Counted from the first letter of the stretch, positions 11,647-24,673 are shown. The stretch is DNA of 64,000 nt from Vigna angularis (GCF_016808095.1 NC_068974.1:12214001-12278000); one strand, 5' to 3'. Notes: a model not told the origin generated them from the sequence alone. Program-made: numbers and translations.

Positions 11647-12888
11647 CACTAAAAAGCCAAGTATTATCGACAATCAAAATTCATTAGAAATATAAAAAAT
11701 TCATCGATAATAATTAACTTTTGACAAATTTGACACGGATTGAAATTCTCTAGTAAAAGTGAAGGTCGTAACATTTATTAACAGGAGTTTATATCTGTCG
11801 GTAATTATCAAAGAAAAAATTTGTCGATAACTGAAGAAAATATTTGTCGCTTATTACAAAAGAAAAATTACTCGGTCACCAATCTTCACCAGCTCGGCCA
11901 ATTCGGGAGCTTGGTCAGTCTACAACTCAACAAATTGACAGCTTGATCAGTTGACAACTCGACAGTCAGCAACTTGGACACCATTGTCTCAAACTGTCTA
12001 GTTCTCCCACGAACACTCATCATGTAGTTATAAGTTCTAGAATTGTGAGGAAACCTAGTCAACCAAAAATTCGACTTCATAGCATGCTTAAACCTTTGCA
12101 TCACCTCCACAACCAAATTATGCAACAATTGAACTTTGCATTCATCAAGAATTGCCTCCATGTTCCTATCTAACACAAAAAAAAAAATTGTCAATCAACT
12201 TGCATACCCTGTGAACCTCATCAAGATCTACAAAACATTCACCATTGACACCTTTACCATCATAATCTTTCTCGAGCCCAAAATCAACATCACTAGCAAA
12301 TGTCCTACTATTGTTCAAAAATGGAAACTTGTCATGATGAAAAGGGGAAAGGGCTAAGAACACTTGCTCTCCTCCTCTTTGCGGTAGTCATCTCTAATGA
12401 AAAGAGTGAAGCTTGATGGTGAAAAAGACACAACACAAGCCATGTTGATGTGGTAAGGGAGAATGCACATGGTGTCGTTTCCAATAAAGGAACTCGACCA
12501 ACAAGATAATTTAGTGGTCTTGAGGTTTGGGTGTGAAGAGGAGATGAAGTTGAATAGGCTTGACCTCTCATATATCTAGACGTCCTAAATTACCATGGTG
12601 GTGGATTGTGAGATTTGAAGAGATAAAGAAAGGATTTTATGTCTATATACTGAACACGAGATTTGGATAAAAAAATTATTATTTTTTTATCAATGAATTT
12701 TCCAACAAATTATTCCATCGGTAATACATATTTATTTATTGATGAAAAAATTCATCTATAAATAAATATGTATTATTTATTGACTTCATAATAAATTCAC
12801 CGATAATTAAATTTTAAAGTTTATCAATAACTGATGAATTTATTTTTGTTAATAAAATTCTATTTGTAATTTCAAAAATTTTGTCGTG
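11647..12888. mobile_element. Non-autonomous CACTA element with captured PPR fragment, TSD ATA
   Basis: The left end reads CACTAAAAAGCCAAG; the right end on the minus strand reads CACGACAAAATTTTTG. A 3-bp duplication ATA lies at 11644-11646 and 12889-12891, as for CACTA (En/Spm) elements. Subterminal regions on both sides repeat TCGATAA, TCGGTAAT and related motifs (11660-11870 and 12700-12880). There is no transposase; the centre is a GC-richer captured gene segment on the minus strand. The TIR match is short and partly decayed, so the call rests on TSD, TIR and subterminal repeats together. Confidence 0.8.
11900..12571 (-). pseudogene. Captured fragment of a P-class PPR gene
   Basis: On the minus strand three adjoining frames read like the N-terminal third of a plant pentatricopeptide-repeat protein of the Arabidopsis At3g62470/At5g14820 type. 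In order they are: a Ser/Thr-rich leader that could be an organelle-targeting region (12571-12332); a segment with VDLDEVHRVCKLIDNFFF (12363-12166); then LDRNMEAILDEC..LVVEVMQRFKHA and NSRTYNYMMSVRGRTRQFE (12194-11900). The last part corresponds to the first PPR motifs (TYNYMMSVxGRxRQFETM). The frame shifts at an 11-base A run near 12177-12190, and sequence typical between RFKHA and NSRTY is shortened. It ends inside the CACTA element, so only a 5' portion was captured. PPR proteins bind organellar RNA; this copy cannot make one. Family recognition is from memory of motifs. Confidence 0.65.
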
Positions 12889-12891
12889 ATA

Positions 12892-13160
12892 AGTCTTTCA
12901 AATATTAAGAGTGTTAATTAAATAATATAATAAAACTTATTATTATTATTATTATTTGATTTTAATCTATTACCTAAGTCACGAGTTAATGTTATATTAA
13001 CCGGTAAAATAAGATAAAAGCATACAATTATTAATAATTAGAATTTGAAGAAATAAAATTACACATTTAATGTTTTTTTTTTTAAAAAAATAACAAATAT
13101 AATTGGAGTAATCAAAATTGCAATGAAACTAATTTTATAAATTAGTACAAATGCGATATT
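12892..13160. other. AT-rich spacer
   Basis: No feature seen beyond a short TTATTATTATTATTATT run near 12937-12956. Confidence 0.5.
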
Positions 13161-13169
13161 AGATTGGTT

Positions 13170-13830
13170 AATGAAGAAAGATAGTGAAATGTTCATACAT
13201 ATTGAAAATAATATTATATCGGTTGCTAATCCGAATCGACATCGAGGAGCTGGAATCTAGTAATCGATTATGGGCAGGAATCGATGTGATCAGATCTCTC
13301 TCTTTTATATTTTCATTTTCCCCCTTTTCCTTTCGCTCTAATTTTTCGGACGTTGAAACCCTAACGTGCACACCTCCTCCATCAACGCTCTTGTTCACCT
13401 TTAGTTTCTTTCGTTTCCCCTGGAGCTTCGGTGGCATGTAGTTTCAGCTCCAGTGGCACGCTACTCTGTTTCCACATTTTCGTTTTTCTGCAACGCACCG
13501 CTGCTTTGTTTGTCATTGTTGGTTTGCTTATCGTCGTTGGTGTTCGCTACTGTTGCCGTTCCTGTCCACATTGGTTTGCTCCTCGCAGCCGCTGGAGTAA
13601 CCACACCATTCTTTTTTTTAAGCCATCATGGGTCTGCACGTCGTTGCTTCTGGTCTCATTGCCACTGCTGTCAACAAAAGGAATTTTTATCATTTTAATT
13701 TTTTTATAAATTATATTAAATTTAGATATAGAATTTTTATAATGCAGAAAGCCGTATGCAGAAAGCTGTGGTATATGATCATTCACGAACAGTGGAGAAG
13801 CTTTTTGATTTTTCTTTTTCACTTAGATGA
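13170..13830. other. Unidentified C/T-rich, GC-richer island
   Basis: From about 13230 to 13680 base composition changes to C/T-rich, GC-richer sequence that looks like a 5' UTR or coding start (contains GAAACCCTAACG). Overlapping frames exist on both strands (13431-13709 and 13453-13698 plus; 13168-13437 and 13547-13822 minus) but none has a recognisable motif. It may be a captured gene fragment or an old gene remnant. It is bracketed by AT-rich sequence and lies between the CACTA element and the second hAT MITE. Confidence 0.35.
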
Positions 13831-13958
13831 CATGTATTAGATTAACTATTGAAACAATCAATGTAAAAAATATTAAAAATTGATATAGTTAATTCTATAT
13901 AATCGATGTAAAATGCAATTAGTGACAGCTAGATATTTTACATTTACATCATAAAAAT

Positions 13959-14629
13959 TAGAGCGGTCAAAATCGGTAACCTGGTTCGTTTCGGTTCGGT
14001 TCACCATGGATTGGTGACTTAGTGAGCCAATCCAATCTGGTTCACTTATTAGTGAGTTGAAAAAATTCAAACTCGACCCGACCCATTATGAGTTAGTGGG
14101 TTAAACGGGTTATCTCACTGACTCATTTAATTATAAGTTTTTTTTTAAAATAAAAAAATTATAAATTATTTTTAATTCAAATCTAAATAAACATTAACTA
14201 AAATGATATTAAACTCCAAAAACAATTCAAAATAAAAAAAAATTATCATACAATCTAAGCGTAATCCAAAAACATGTACAAAAGGCAAATAAGTTTTTTA
14301 TATTGATAATTTTTGTATCACTTGTTAATTTATAATATTAAAATCTTGAATAGATAAATCTATAATATTTTTCTCCCTTGAAACATCTTTTTCTTTATCA
14401 TCATCTACAATATAATAAAAAAATGCTAACTAATAATATTAAAACAACAAAATAATAAATAATAAAATTAAATTAGGTCCACGGGTTCAACCCGGTGAGT
14501 CAGGTTCTAAGTAAGCCAAGTTGAAAACTAGTCCGCATAAAAAAATTATATTTTTTTCAAACTCAATCCGGCTCAAACCCGTAGTGAACCTAGTTGACTC
14601 GCGGGTTACAACCCATTTTGGCAGCACTA
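13959..14629. mobile_element. hAT-type MITE, copy 2 (diverged, decayed TSD)
   Basis: Same family as 10940-11476: it begins TAGAGCGGTCAAAATCGG, ends CATTTTGGCAGCACTA, and shares subterminal text such as GACTTAGTGAGCCAA and CTTATTAGTGAG. Flanks ATAAAAAT (13951-13958) and ATAAAGAG (14630-14637) match at six of eight positions, a decayed 8-bp TSD. The centre is a different length of AT-rich sequence. It has more substitutions than copy 1, so it is older. Confidence 0.85.
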
Positions 14630-14637
14630 ATAAAGAG

Positions 14638-15480
14638 GTGTATATAACAAAACTTTACACATAAAAATCTATCAAAATAACATAAACCATTAGTTAATAA
14701 ATATAGAGAATTAAAAAATAGAAGGATAGAAATCTCATTAAAAAAAATAAGATCAAAATTATAGTATAATATTAAACTCTAAGCCTATAAATTGGTTTAA
14801 GAGGTTGAATTAGTGATAAATTTATTTATTAAAATGATATCAGTATGCATATTTCAATAAAAAAATTAAATAATAATCAAATTTAAATTAGAAACTAATT
14901 TACAATCAACAATAATATATAGTTAAAATTTTGGTAGGTAATGTTAGAAATCAATTTAGACTTCAATTATAACTTAATTATAATTTTTTTATTAATTAAT
15001 AGAAATTATTTTAAATACCAATAATTTTTAATTTATAAAATAATTTTTAATTGAATTAATATAATAAATAATTATTTGTGATATCTAAATTTAGTTGTTA
15101 TTTAATAATTTTTAAAAATAATATTATAATATCTCATTTTAATAGTATAAAATTACTAAAATAAAATGTTACATAGATAATAATGAAACAGCCAAGTAAA
15201 ACAAACCTACTGTGAGGAAGAAATCTACATTTGTAGAATTCATCTAACTACACATCTGTTTCACCCTCACTTCTAACTAGAACAATTGAAAAGAACATCT
15301 ACCTAAGCTCACATCATTTAGGTGATCATTGCAAAAGAGAAGAACAAAAAAGCAGATAACACAAAACAATTTATCTTGATCAAATAAATTTCCATCATAC
15401 ATTATATTATACACACAAAATAAACATTCATCCTAAACATGTGTCACAGACTTAGACTTGATCATCTACATATAGTATGA
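14638..15480. other. AT-rich intergenic sequence
   Basis: No gene or element end recognised. Confidence 0.5.
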
Positions 15481-17600
15481 ATGTTGGCCACTTCTAACAA
15501 TAACCTTCAAAACCAATTATCAATACCAACCCATACCATCCACAAGGTTAGTCCGTCAACACCTATGACCCTAACCGGTACCCATAGACTATGACCTCCT
15601 ACTACCCACGACATAACGATCCATCTCTACTTGAGATTGAGGTTATTGAGAGCGTCAGGATAAATCCCCAACTTAATTATGGCCATTCATACAAACAACA
15701 ATACAGGGCACCATCATGTAACATCTCCACGAGGATCATTGAATTACATCCATCAATACCATTCACACAATCAACCACATATTCATAATCATCATATCCC
15801 TCTCATAATGATATATATACATATACTTCACACAAACATTGTATACTATCACATAACCTTGAAACCTTCATCATATAACCATTAACAATCCCATCAAGTA
15901 TCACAAAATAGCTAATAATAAAATTGATTCTCTATTGCACAATGAAAATTGATAATAAGATTTCTTAGGTTTATAAGAGAATAATGAAATACATAGATCA
16001 TATGTGTACATGTGAATTTGATTTAGATTAATCATAAATGCACATTATTGGTGGTATTAATTGATTAGACTAAAATTTATGCTTTATTTTATTATGTTAT
16101 TAACATAATATATTATGCTATACTTTCTGTTTTAATCTATTATGTTATTAACATAATCTATTAGGCTATACTTTTTGTTTTAATCTATTATGTTATTAAA
16201 ATGATCTATTAGGCTATACTTTTTGTTTTAATCTATCATGTTATTAATATAATCTATTAGGTTATACTTTCTTTTTTAATCTATTATGTCATCAATATAA
16301 TCTATTAAAACCAAAAATTATGGCCAAAACAAATATTATGACTATGAATCACTTTTCCACACCCATATCAATCCACCAACTATATAACCAAGTTTAAATA
16401 CACTTGCTAGCACACCTAAACACCTCATATTACTCTTAGTCCTTCTGTTTCAAGTTCTCACTAAACCTCAAAATTTGACTAAAAATCCTTAAGAACTCAC
16501 CCTAAGATGACCCTAAAGTTATACACCAAATTTTTCTCATTTGAAAGCCTAGACAAGTCATAATAGATCTAATAGCATACCTCTAACTTCCTAAAATAGT
16601 TTACACTCATTGATTCAAAATCTCATTACTTAAAACCTCTCTTTTAAACTATAACACTCCAAAACTACCCAAAAAAACTACCTCTTTGTTCTATATCAAA
16701 TTTCACTCAAAGAACACTTCTAATGAGTTTAAAATGATCATATAACAGTACTAAACCAGCTACTTCCTCACTTCAACACCCATCTCTCAAACTCACTCAT
16801 CAAAATATCTATTTTTGACCTTAAAAATCCAAGTAATTGACTCTTCTTTATTCCAAACACTTTGAATTCAATTTTAAACCATCATACAACTTCATCATGC
16901 ACAATTATGACAGCAAAGGCATTACAAACACACCATATCAAACATTTAACCTTCACATAATTATTGATCATCATTTAAACACCATGAATGTTAACACAAA
17001 CCTACAATTTCACTAAATCAAATTATAATACGTGCAAACACTAAATTTACATAACAAACATAATAGATATACAAACACTAGCTTCTCTTACCTCACAAGG
17101 AACAATAAAGCTCTACGAACGTCTCCCCAATTGCTTGAAACACAAAGAAAGTCTAGAAAAACCTATGAAACCTCAAATTGAAAAAGGAAAGAGTCTTAGG
17201 ACTTTAGATTGACAATGAAACTCAAAGAAAAGATCAAAGTACACATGCAAATAGAAACTTCCATGCATGAACTCAATTAAAGAGCGAAAAGCAAAAAGAA
17301 GCTGGAACTTACTTGCTCTATTGCAGAAACAAATCAGATAGGAATGTAGACATCGTTGCTGTGATTGATTAGACACCTCCTGATCGTCTAAGAGATGACT
17401 CACGAGTTAGAACTCTTAGAGAGAAGGTAGAAAGCTCTAGAAAAGTTATTTCTAGAGAGATTGTACGTTTCAAAATAATAAAACTCGTTTATAACAAAAC
17501 TATAAATTATAATAAAACCATTTAATATTAAAATAATCGAGTCTCACTATTTTTAGACTATCACCACCTCTAAAATACCATTTTCTATTTTTACAAATAT
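15480..17600 (-). mobile_element. Diverged LTR-like repeat related to the 6335-8660 solo LTR
   Basis: 15525-15700 is similar to 7150-7330 of the solo LTR, in the same orientation. The rest is C/A-rich on the plus strand, like the solo LTR. The centre (16083-16308) holds a 48-bp tandem array. I could not find matching termini or a TSD, so the limits are approximate. Similar but diverged text may also occur in the opposite orientation around 20600-21400. Confidence 0.45.
16083..16308. repeat. 48-bp tandem repeat, about 4.7 copies
   Basis: Unit TTTTAATCTATTATGTTATT followed by AACATAATCTATTAGGCTAT and ACTTTTTG, repeated with few changes. Each unit contains a small palindrome (TATGTTATTAACATA). 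Confidence 0.92.
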
Positions 17601-18919
17601 GTTCTACTTAGTTAGAACTTTATAGTACTTGTTATTAGACTCTTGGATCACAAATTAAAATGTTCATTGCTCAATATGAAAGAGTGTGATGAAATAATAT
17701 AAAATAAAATTATATAATATATAAATAAAATATAAATTTCTATTATACAAGCTGATTTTACGAAATTAAAAGAGTCTTTAATTATATTTGATATGATAGT
17801 TAGTGTGAGATTTGAAGAGTAATGGGCATGAAAGTGGTCAAAAGGGCTATTAGGTTCTAAAAATTGCAAGACATTAGCATAGAGTGCAGTTATATTCTTG
17901 TCAAAGACAAAAGGATTGGCCAGCAGAAGCTATTCAACAAAGGTGTCATGTGGCCCATCTTTTGCATGTCATCTCATGTGCTCCAACCACTTAGCTTTAA
18001 TTCTTGGTCCACGTTTCATGAGTGGTTTGGAGTTGCTTAAGAACTTATCCTATTTTCACCAACACCTTTTCTACTAATTTATATATAATTATAGAATATT
18101 TCATATCCCTATAAAAGTATATTTCACATCATTAATTATATATTTTCCATTATCTAGAACCCTTTAATAATCTACGCTTTCTTTTCTTCTTTAATTACAC
18201 CACCTTTCGTTACCTTAAGCTGCCACATCATACCCTGGTTTCATAACTTTTCTTTAAAAAAACAAAAGAAAAGTCTCTATAAAGATAAATACTCTAAATT
18301 AATTGAACATCAATCAATTGTGTGAATTTGAATTAAGAGAATATATTTCAGTCTAGTGTGCAATTGCGGCACTAGATTAAATCTAACAGCTTGTTTATTT
18401 TTATTATTTAGTTTCTGTAAACTAAAATTATAGCAATATCCGTCTAACAAAAAAATAATGAAATTATAATTTTTAAAATAAATTAAGATTTAATTATAGA
18501 TACTTTTTATTTATTTTGTAGATGATTTTTATTTATTTAATTTAAAAAATGATGAAATTTAAAAAAAGTCACTAGAGGATAAAATCGAAAAAAAAATGTA
18601 GAAAAAAAGTGAATTCTTTTCATATAATAATATAGATTATTATAATTATAAAGTTAAATATAAATAATTGTTATAAATTTATTGAAAATAGTTTTTATTT
18701 ATTTTATAGATAGTTTTATAATTAAAAATGTTTAAGTTTATAAAATCAGTCAAATTAAAAAAAATGGTTAAATTTAAAAAAAAAATACTAAAATTGATAA
18801 AAATAATTATTTTAATTTAAAATAAAAATTTCATTTAAAGGTAAATTTGGAAAAAAAATGTGAAAAAAAAATCCTTTATATATATAAAAGATTAATTTTT
18901 TAAAAAATATGAACAAAAT

Positions 18920-18931
<12 letters not shown>
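17600..18931. other. AT-rich intergenic sequence
   Basis: No gene supported. A moderately less AT-rich stretch near 17880-18240 has no long frame or recognisable motif. Confidence 0.5.

Positions 18932-19013
<82 letters not shown>
18932..19013. repeat. (AT)n microsatellite
   Basis: About 41 uninterrupted AT units preceded by a short ATAC run. Confidence 0.97.
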
Positions 19014-19017
<4 letters not shown>

Positions 19018-20590
19018 TACATCATTTTAATGACAGATTATATATAGTCATTATTTTGTTTTGCCAAAATCAAGTATTTTATTCTTTTACAAAATAGAAT
19101 ATTTCAGTTTTATATAATAAGGAGTTATTCAAACTTAACCAATCTATTGTAATCAGAGTTTGATTCTTGTCGCGCAAAAATTTCTGCAACCGATAAAATT
19201 GATTAGTTTATACTTCGTTTCTTTCAAATCTTATTTGAATCAATCCGTGAATAAAATCTAAGTTAAATATTAACCAAGAAATAAGCACTTATTTTAAACA
19301 CTTAAATTATAACTTTTAGTTTTTTTTTTCATGTGTTAAGTTTTTGGGTTTTCTTTATCTTCAGTCTTTGATCCAGATGACTTATTCTTGGCTGAAACCC
19401 TAGATCAAAATAATTATAAAAACACCTCTCAATATAAGTAAAATAATAAAAAAAAAACAAAAGCCTAGTTTATCCGATAAAAATTACTTCGGTTATTAAA
19501 ATATTTAGAAATTCAAAATCCTTGAAATAGTTATTTTAAAAAATATTTAAAATTGGTTTGGTGAGTAGAAAATATTAAGTAAAAATGAAAAAAGTATGTG
19601 GTATATGAAAATGAAAATCAAGAGCTATAAACATTAAGTTTTGAGATTTTAATGTTAAATATGATGTTAAGTCACTTATATATAAGTAACCCAGACCTTA
19701 AAAAGGGTCAATCGTTACATTGATTTGAAAGTTTAAACATTGATTAATAAAATTAAAGAAAACAAATATTTTTTACCAAACAATAACAAAAGACTTATAT
19801 AAAATACATCTTTTAAAATAGGAAAGATGCAGACATCTAATAATAACAAAGATTGAAATTAAAGTATTGTTAATTTATATATTATTTTATAAAGTGAAGA
19901 ATCTGAAAGCACTTTTGTTGACTTCATTCAATACCTGGGGAAATTGACAATCATTAGTTTGAAAGAGAAGGAGAGTGCTAAGAAAGGAGAGAAAAGAATA
20001 ATAAATTTGTAAACATGTTTATCCGATCAATCTCTATGGGTGATTACGGAACAAAGTTGAGTATTCTTCTTTCTCACACAAAGTGTCAAAGTCTGCTGTA
20101 CTACTACTGTGCTACTTTTATTTCTTTTTAATTCATTTTTTATTAAGTATCTCATTTTAAATTAATGGTTGGATTTTAATTCAATATGAACGAATTTAGC
20201 TCTTAGAAATTGAAATATTAGAGTTGATAGGTGTTTTAAAATAATAAGATTGAATATTTTAGTTTTAAAATAATTTAATAATATAAATAAAATTTTTTAA
20301 ATTCGTTTTATTACTTATAACACAAACCATTTTTCTAAAATTCGTTCCTTGAGTTTCTTTACATTTTCTCTAAGAAATCTAACTCTTGAATCATCTATTT
20401 AATGACTAGAAGTGTCTAAAAAATCACTGTAGTGCATTCTCCAATATCTACCGATCTGTTTTTAGTTTAAATCAAGTAAGTTTCAATTCTTAGTTTGAGA
20501 TCCTATTTAGGAATTTTTGGTTGCATGTGCTATTTACCTTTCTTTCTTAGTTCCTTGTTGATCAGAGGTTCTAAGGAGTCTCTTTGATCA
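19014..20590. other. AT-rich intergenic sequence
   Basis: No supported gene, RNA gene or transposon terminus. Confidence 0.5.
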
Positions 20591-21400
20591 CTTTTCTATG
20601 TTCTGTAGGCTTTTCTAGGATTCCTTGAGCTCTAAGCAAAAGTTTCGACGTTTATAAAGCTCAATAAATAGCTTAGGTGGTAAGGGAAGTTAGTGTTTGT
20701 TTTTAAATTGGATTATAATGTATGAAATTGTGACTACTGGTATATATGTTATTGTAACCTGTTGGCTATGTCTAAAATGGTCGTTTTGGTGTTATAATTG
20801 TGTTTGATTGAAAATAATGAATGGTATGATGTTTGATTCTTTGTATGAATTCTATGTGAACTAGGAGTAACCTTGTAAATGCGGTTGGTATGTTTGTGCT
20901 GGTGTTAATTTTGGTTGAAATCTTAAGAGTAAAGGTATGAGTAAAGTTATAAGTCAATTTTGGTATAAAATGGAGGCTTGAGAGGTGATTTTCTGAAATA
21001 CTGGTCTAATGTGAGAATTTGTGGTTTAGGGTAGTAATTTTGGTCATTTGTAACTTGTTTGAGATAAGAAGTAGCTTATACGTGTGTTAGAATGAAGTGG
21101 TAGTCATTTTAACGTGTTTGCAAAGTTGTTTAAGTGTATTTTGGAAGAGGGGGTGAGAGGGGTTGAACTATAATGAGATTTTGAACTAGGAGTTATGTGT
21201 CAAAGATGAAGTTTTAGGGTATGTTATTGTCAAGTCATTTATGACTAGTTGAGGTCCCTATAAGTTGGTTAAAAGTAAGCTAGAACTTGTGGAATTCGAT
21301 TTTGGTATTTGAGGATTTAGTTATTTTAGGTTAATGGTAATTTAGAATTCAATTTAAGAGTGTTAGAAATTGGTAAAAATGGTTATAATAAGTCATTGGT
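20590..21400 (+). repeat. Possible LTR-like repeat, opposite orientation to 15.5-17.6 kb
   Basis: G/T-rich on the plus strand and low in stops of a particular kind. By eye it resembles the reverse complement of 16450-17100 in phrase order (GAGTAAAG..., GATTTTGAA..., TTTTAGGGT...). Similarity is weak; termini were not found. Confidence 0.3.
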
Positions 21401-23215
21401 GGTATAGAGTTGTTGTGTAGCAACTTCATTAAAAGTTATTTATTGCATACATTTCTACTATAATTGTTTAGCAACGCATAATCCTAATTTTTATTTAAAC
21501 TCTATTTGAACCCACGTCCATTTCTACTTCATTTGACATTTCCTTTCAAAAAAAAATTAATTGAAATTATTTAAAGAAAATTAATTATCACCTAAATACT
21601 TCAACTTAATAATATGGATTATATATACACATATATAATTTATTATATATATGATATTAAATTTTAATTTCTTACTTTCAAAGAAGTTGAATACTTGATT
21701 AATAAAAAATTATTTAATTGGTAAATTTGACTTTGAGTAGTAAAGAAATTGTATTTGTCATGTAAATAAGTTATTGGAGAAATTTTAAAAATCAATTTAT
21801 AGATTTTAACTTCTGAAAAGTTTATTAAAAACAAAGTTATATAATATAAGTTGCCTTTATTTTATAAGAACAAAAATTAACTCATCTCATTTTTGAATTT
21901 TATAGACATAATTAAACTTTTCGTCTCCTTTCAAAATTTATTCAGAGTTTCGGTTCTCTTGATTTTAAAAATTTGTAATTTGAATACAATATTATCATAC
22001 ATTTGATTTCTTTTCCTGTTTCAATAACCTCTATAGAAATAAAACATCCATTTAATTACAAAATAATCTAATTAATTAAATTACAAAAAGTAAAGATTTG
22101 ACAAAAATTACATTTGGTCTAAAATGTGGAGATTAAAATGACAGAAAAAGAAAATAAAATCATATAAAAGAAATTAAAGGAGATTTTGATTGAAATTTCT
22201 ACCCCGAAAAGCTAAAAGAGTTTTCAACAAGATTCATTACACACACAAAAAGAATATATGAGTTGAGTTGATACTATTCACAACTTTGATTTGCCACTCA
22301 AGTTTAGTTGTTATCATCACCCACAATGAATTTACAATCATGCTTCTCAAATTCCACTTTCAATATCTAAAAGATTACATCACACACTGGAAAAGGATAA
22401 ACTACAACAAAATTCATGGTCATCCACATAGCACATTAGTTATAAAAAGAAAATATATGATAACAAAAAACAAATTAAAGATTGAATTTTGTTGTCACTA
22501 TAAATTCTACATTTCACATAAATTAGATTATTATTATCATTCATATAGAGGTTGGTATTTTTTTTAAGATAGTAATCTTATTAGTAATGTGTATTTAAGA
22601 TAGTATATCATTTTTTCATCATCTAGAAGTACTTAAAAGTAGGTTTTTTCAAATATATCCGTCTCTGTTGTTATTCATCTTTTCTTTTTCCAGTTTTTAT
22701 ACATGCATTTTTCATCATATAATCATTAAATAAAGAGTAAAAAAACAAAATTGTATACACAACAAAATTATTATCTTATTATATATAAATTTGAAAATTT
22801 ATTACTATTATTATTATATAAATCACACAATTTTATTTTTTAATTCTATCGTTTAAATAATTATTTTTTAAAATTAAAATAATCAACTTATATTTTTCTT
22901 TTTTTTTAAGTATACTAAATCCTAAATATAAAAAATATCGATACGATATCGTAAATAATTGATCAAAATTTATGTTTGACGCTCTTGTATCATAAGTAAA
23001 TCTCAAAATTTACATTTATAATGGAACATTAAAAGTAAATTTTGAATTCTCAAAAGTCAAAATCAGTTTTCCATTGCTTTTAATATTATTTACGATAGAT
23101 GTTTAGCAAAAAATCACTCCCTACGACAACCAAGAGTAACAACGAGCAAGAACTAAGGCTATCTTCATTCACTCTCAATATTTGTTTCTCCCAAAGACCA
23201 AAAGCCATAAACACG
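21400..23215. other. AT-rich intergenic sequence
   Basis: One 99-codon frame (22268-22567 plus) has no recognisable motif and a composition-driven sequence; I do not support it as a gene. Confidence 0.5.
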
Positions 23216-23223
23216 CCCATTAC

Positions 23224-23750
23224 TAAGGATGGAAAAAGTACTTGTATCTTGAGATAAAATTTATAATAAATAGTTATACATGTAGGTATTTATTACTCGC
23301 GAATAGCAAATATTTTAACACTTATTTTATAAATAGGTCGGGTATGACGATCATACTATCTATACTCATAGATATCCATTATCCACAAAAAATAAAAATA
23401 AAAATTTAAGTTATATTTTATTAAGTTAAATTTAATTAAAATTAAAACTAATTTATATTTTATTAGGTTAAATTTAATGAAAATTAAATTTTGATTTATA
23501 TTTAATTTAGTTTATATTATATTTTATATTTTGTTTTGTGATTTATTTAGATTTTATTTTAAAAATTATAAAATAATTTTTTTAAATATTCATGGGTATC
23601 CATATGTATCCGCAGGTTTTAAAATACTCACTAATATTTTTTAAATGAGTATTGGCGAATAATAAACCAGGTAATAGGTGAATTTTTTTGTTGCAAGTCA
23701 GGATGTAAGAAAACACTATTTGTGTTCAACCCGACCTGTTGTCATCACTA
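23224..23750. mobile_element. hAT-like MITE, near-TSD CCCATTAC/TTCATTAC
   Basis: The left end is TAAGGATGGAAAAAGTACTTG-like (TAAGGATGG); the right end on the minus strand is TAGTGATGACAACAGGTCGG. Flanks CCCATTAC (23216-23223) and TTCATTAC (23751-23758) match at six of eight positions, both differences being C to T. Subterminal CGGGTAT/GGGTATCC motifs are typical of plant 'GATGGCAA...GGGTA' elements. The interior is AT-rich and non-coding. Confidence 0.65.
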
Positions 23751-24673
23751 TTCATTACCAATGGCATATGCAGAGGACGATGGTGTTTTCTCCCATTGCA
23801 ATGGTGATGCAAACCACAAACCACAAACCGTACAGTGGTGTTTCCAACCAACTATAACAACAACGAGTGACCACTCAAAAGTTAGGTTCTTTTGCATTTT
23901 TTCTCAAGGTTCGTTCTCTTCTATTAGTTTTGACATATGAAGATTAGTTTTGGTTGCCATTGTTTATTCTAATTTCTATGTTGTTGATTGCATGCTATTG
24001 ATGGGATTAGTTTTAAAATTGAAATGTTGAGGAACTTTGTTTTAAGATTTTTTGTAAAAATATTTTTTTTGTTGTTGTTTTTTTCTTCATGTTGTGATTT
24101 AATTTATGTGAATATTTAGATACATTTGTTTTACTTTATATTAAGATTTATTAGGTGTTTGATTAATTATATTTTTAGTTTATATTTGATATTTGAGTAG
24201 ATATTTTAGATGTTAAATATTTTATATAATTTTATATTTATTAGATGCTTGATTAATTTATAAACTATTATTAGGTGCATTGTTAGTTTATATTAACATT
24301 TATTCTAATTTTAGACGTAGAGAGACATTAGGTTACTTTCCGTTTGAGATTTAGTGCAATTGATTCAACTTTAATCCTTTGTATTTGGAAAATTTGTTTT
24401 TCAAAATTTAGTTATGCTTGTATGTTATAAGTTTGTGTATAAATTTGATAAAATAAGGGTTATTATTTTGTGTTGTTCTTCGGATGCATACTTGATTGTG
24501 ATAAGGAGTGATCACTTTCATTTTATGTACTTCAGAAATGAATATGAAATGGTACCAAAATTTTATCAAATTTATGATGATATAATTCTTCATATGCATG
24601 TTTATAATTAAACTTCAATATGTGTTTGTAGGATTTCTTAGTTGAACAAACAACTCAAGGATCATTTGTTCCA

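Noticed and set aside
18909..19097. 62-codon frame over the second AT tract
   Set aside because: Microsatellite artefact.
22268..22567. 99-codon frame
   Set aside because: Composition-driven, no domain, no supporting context.
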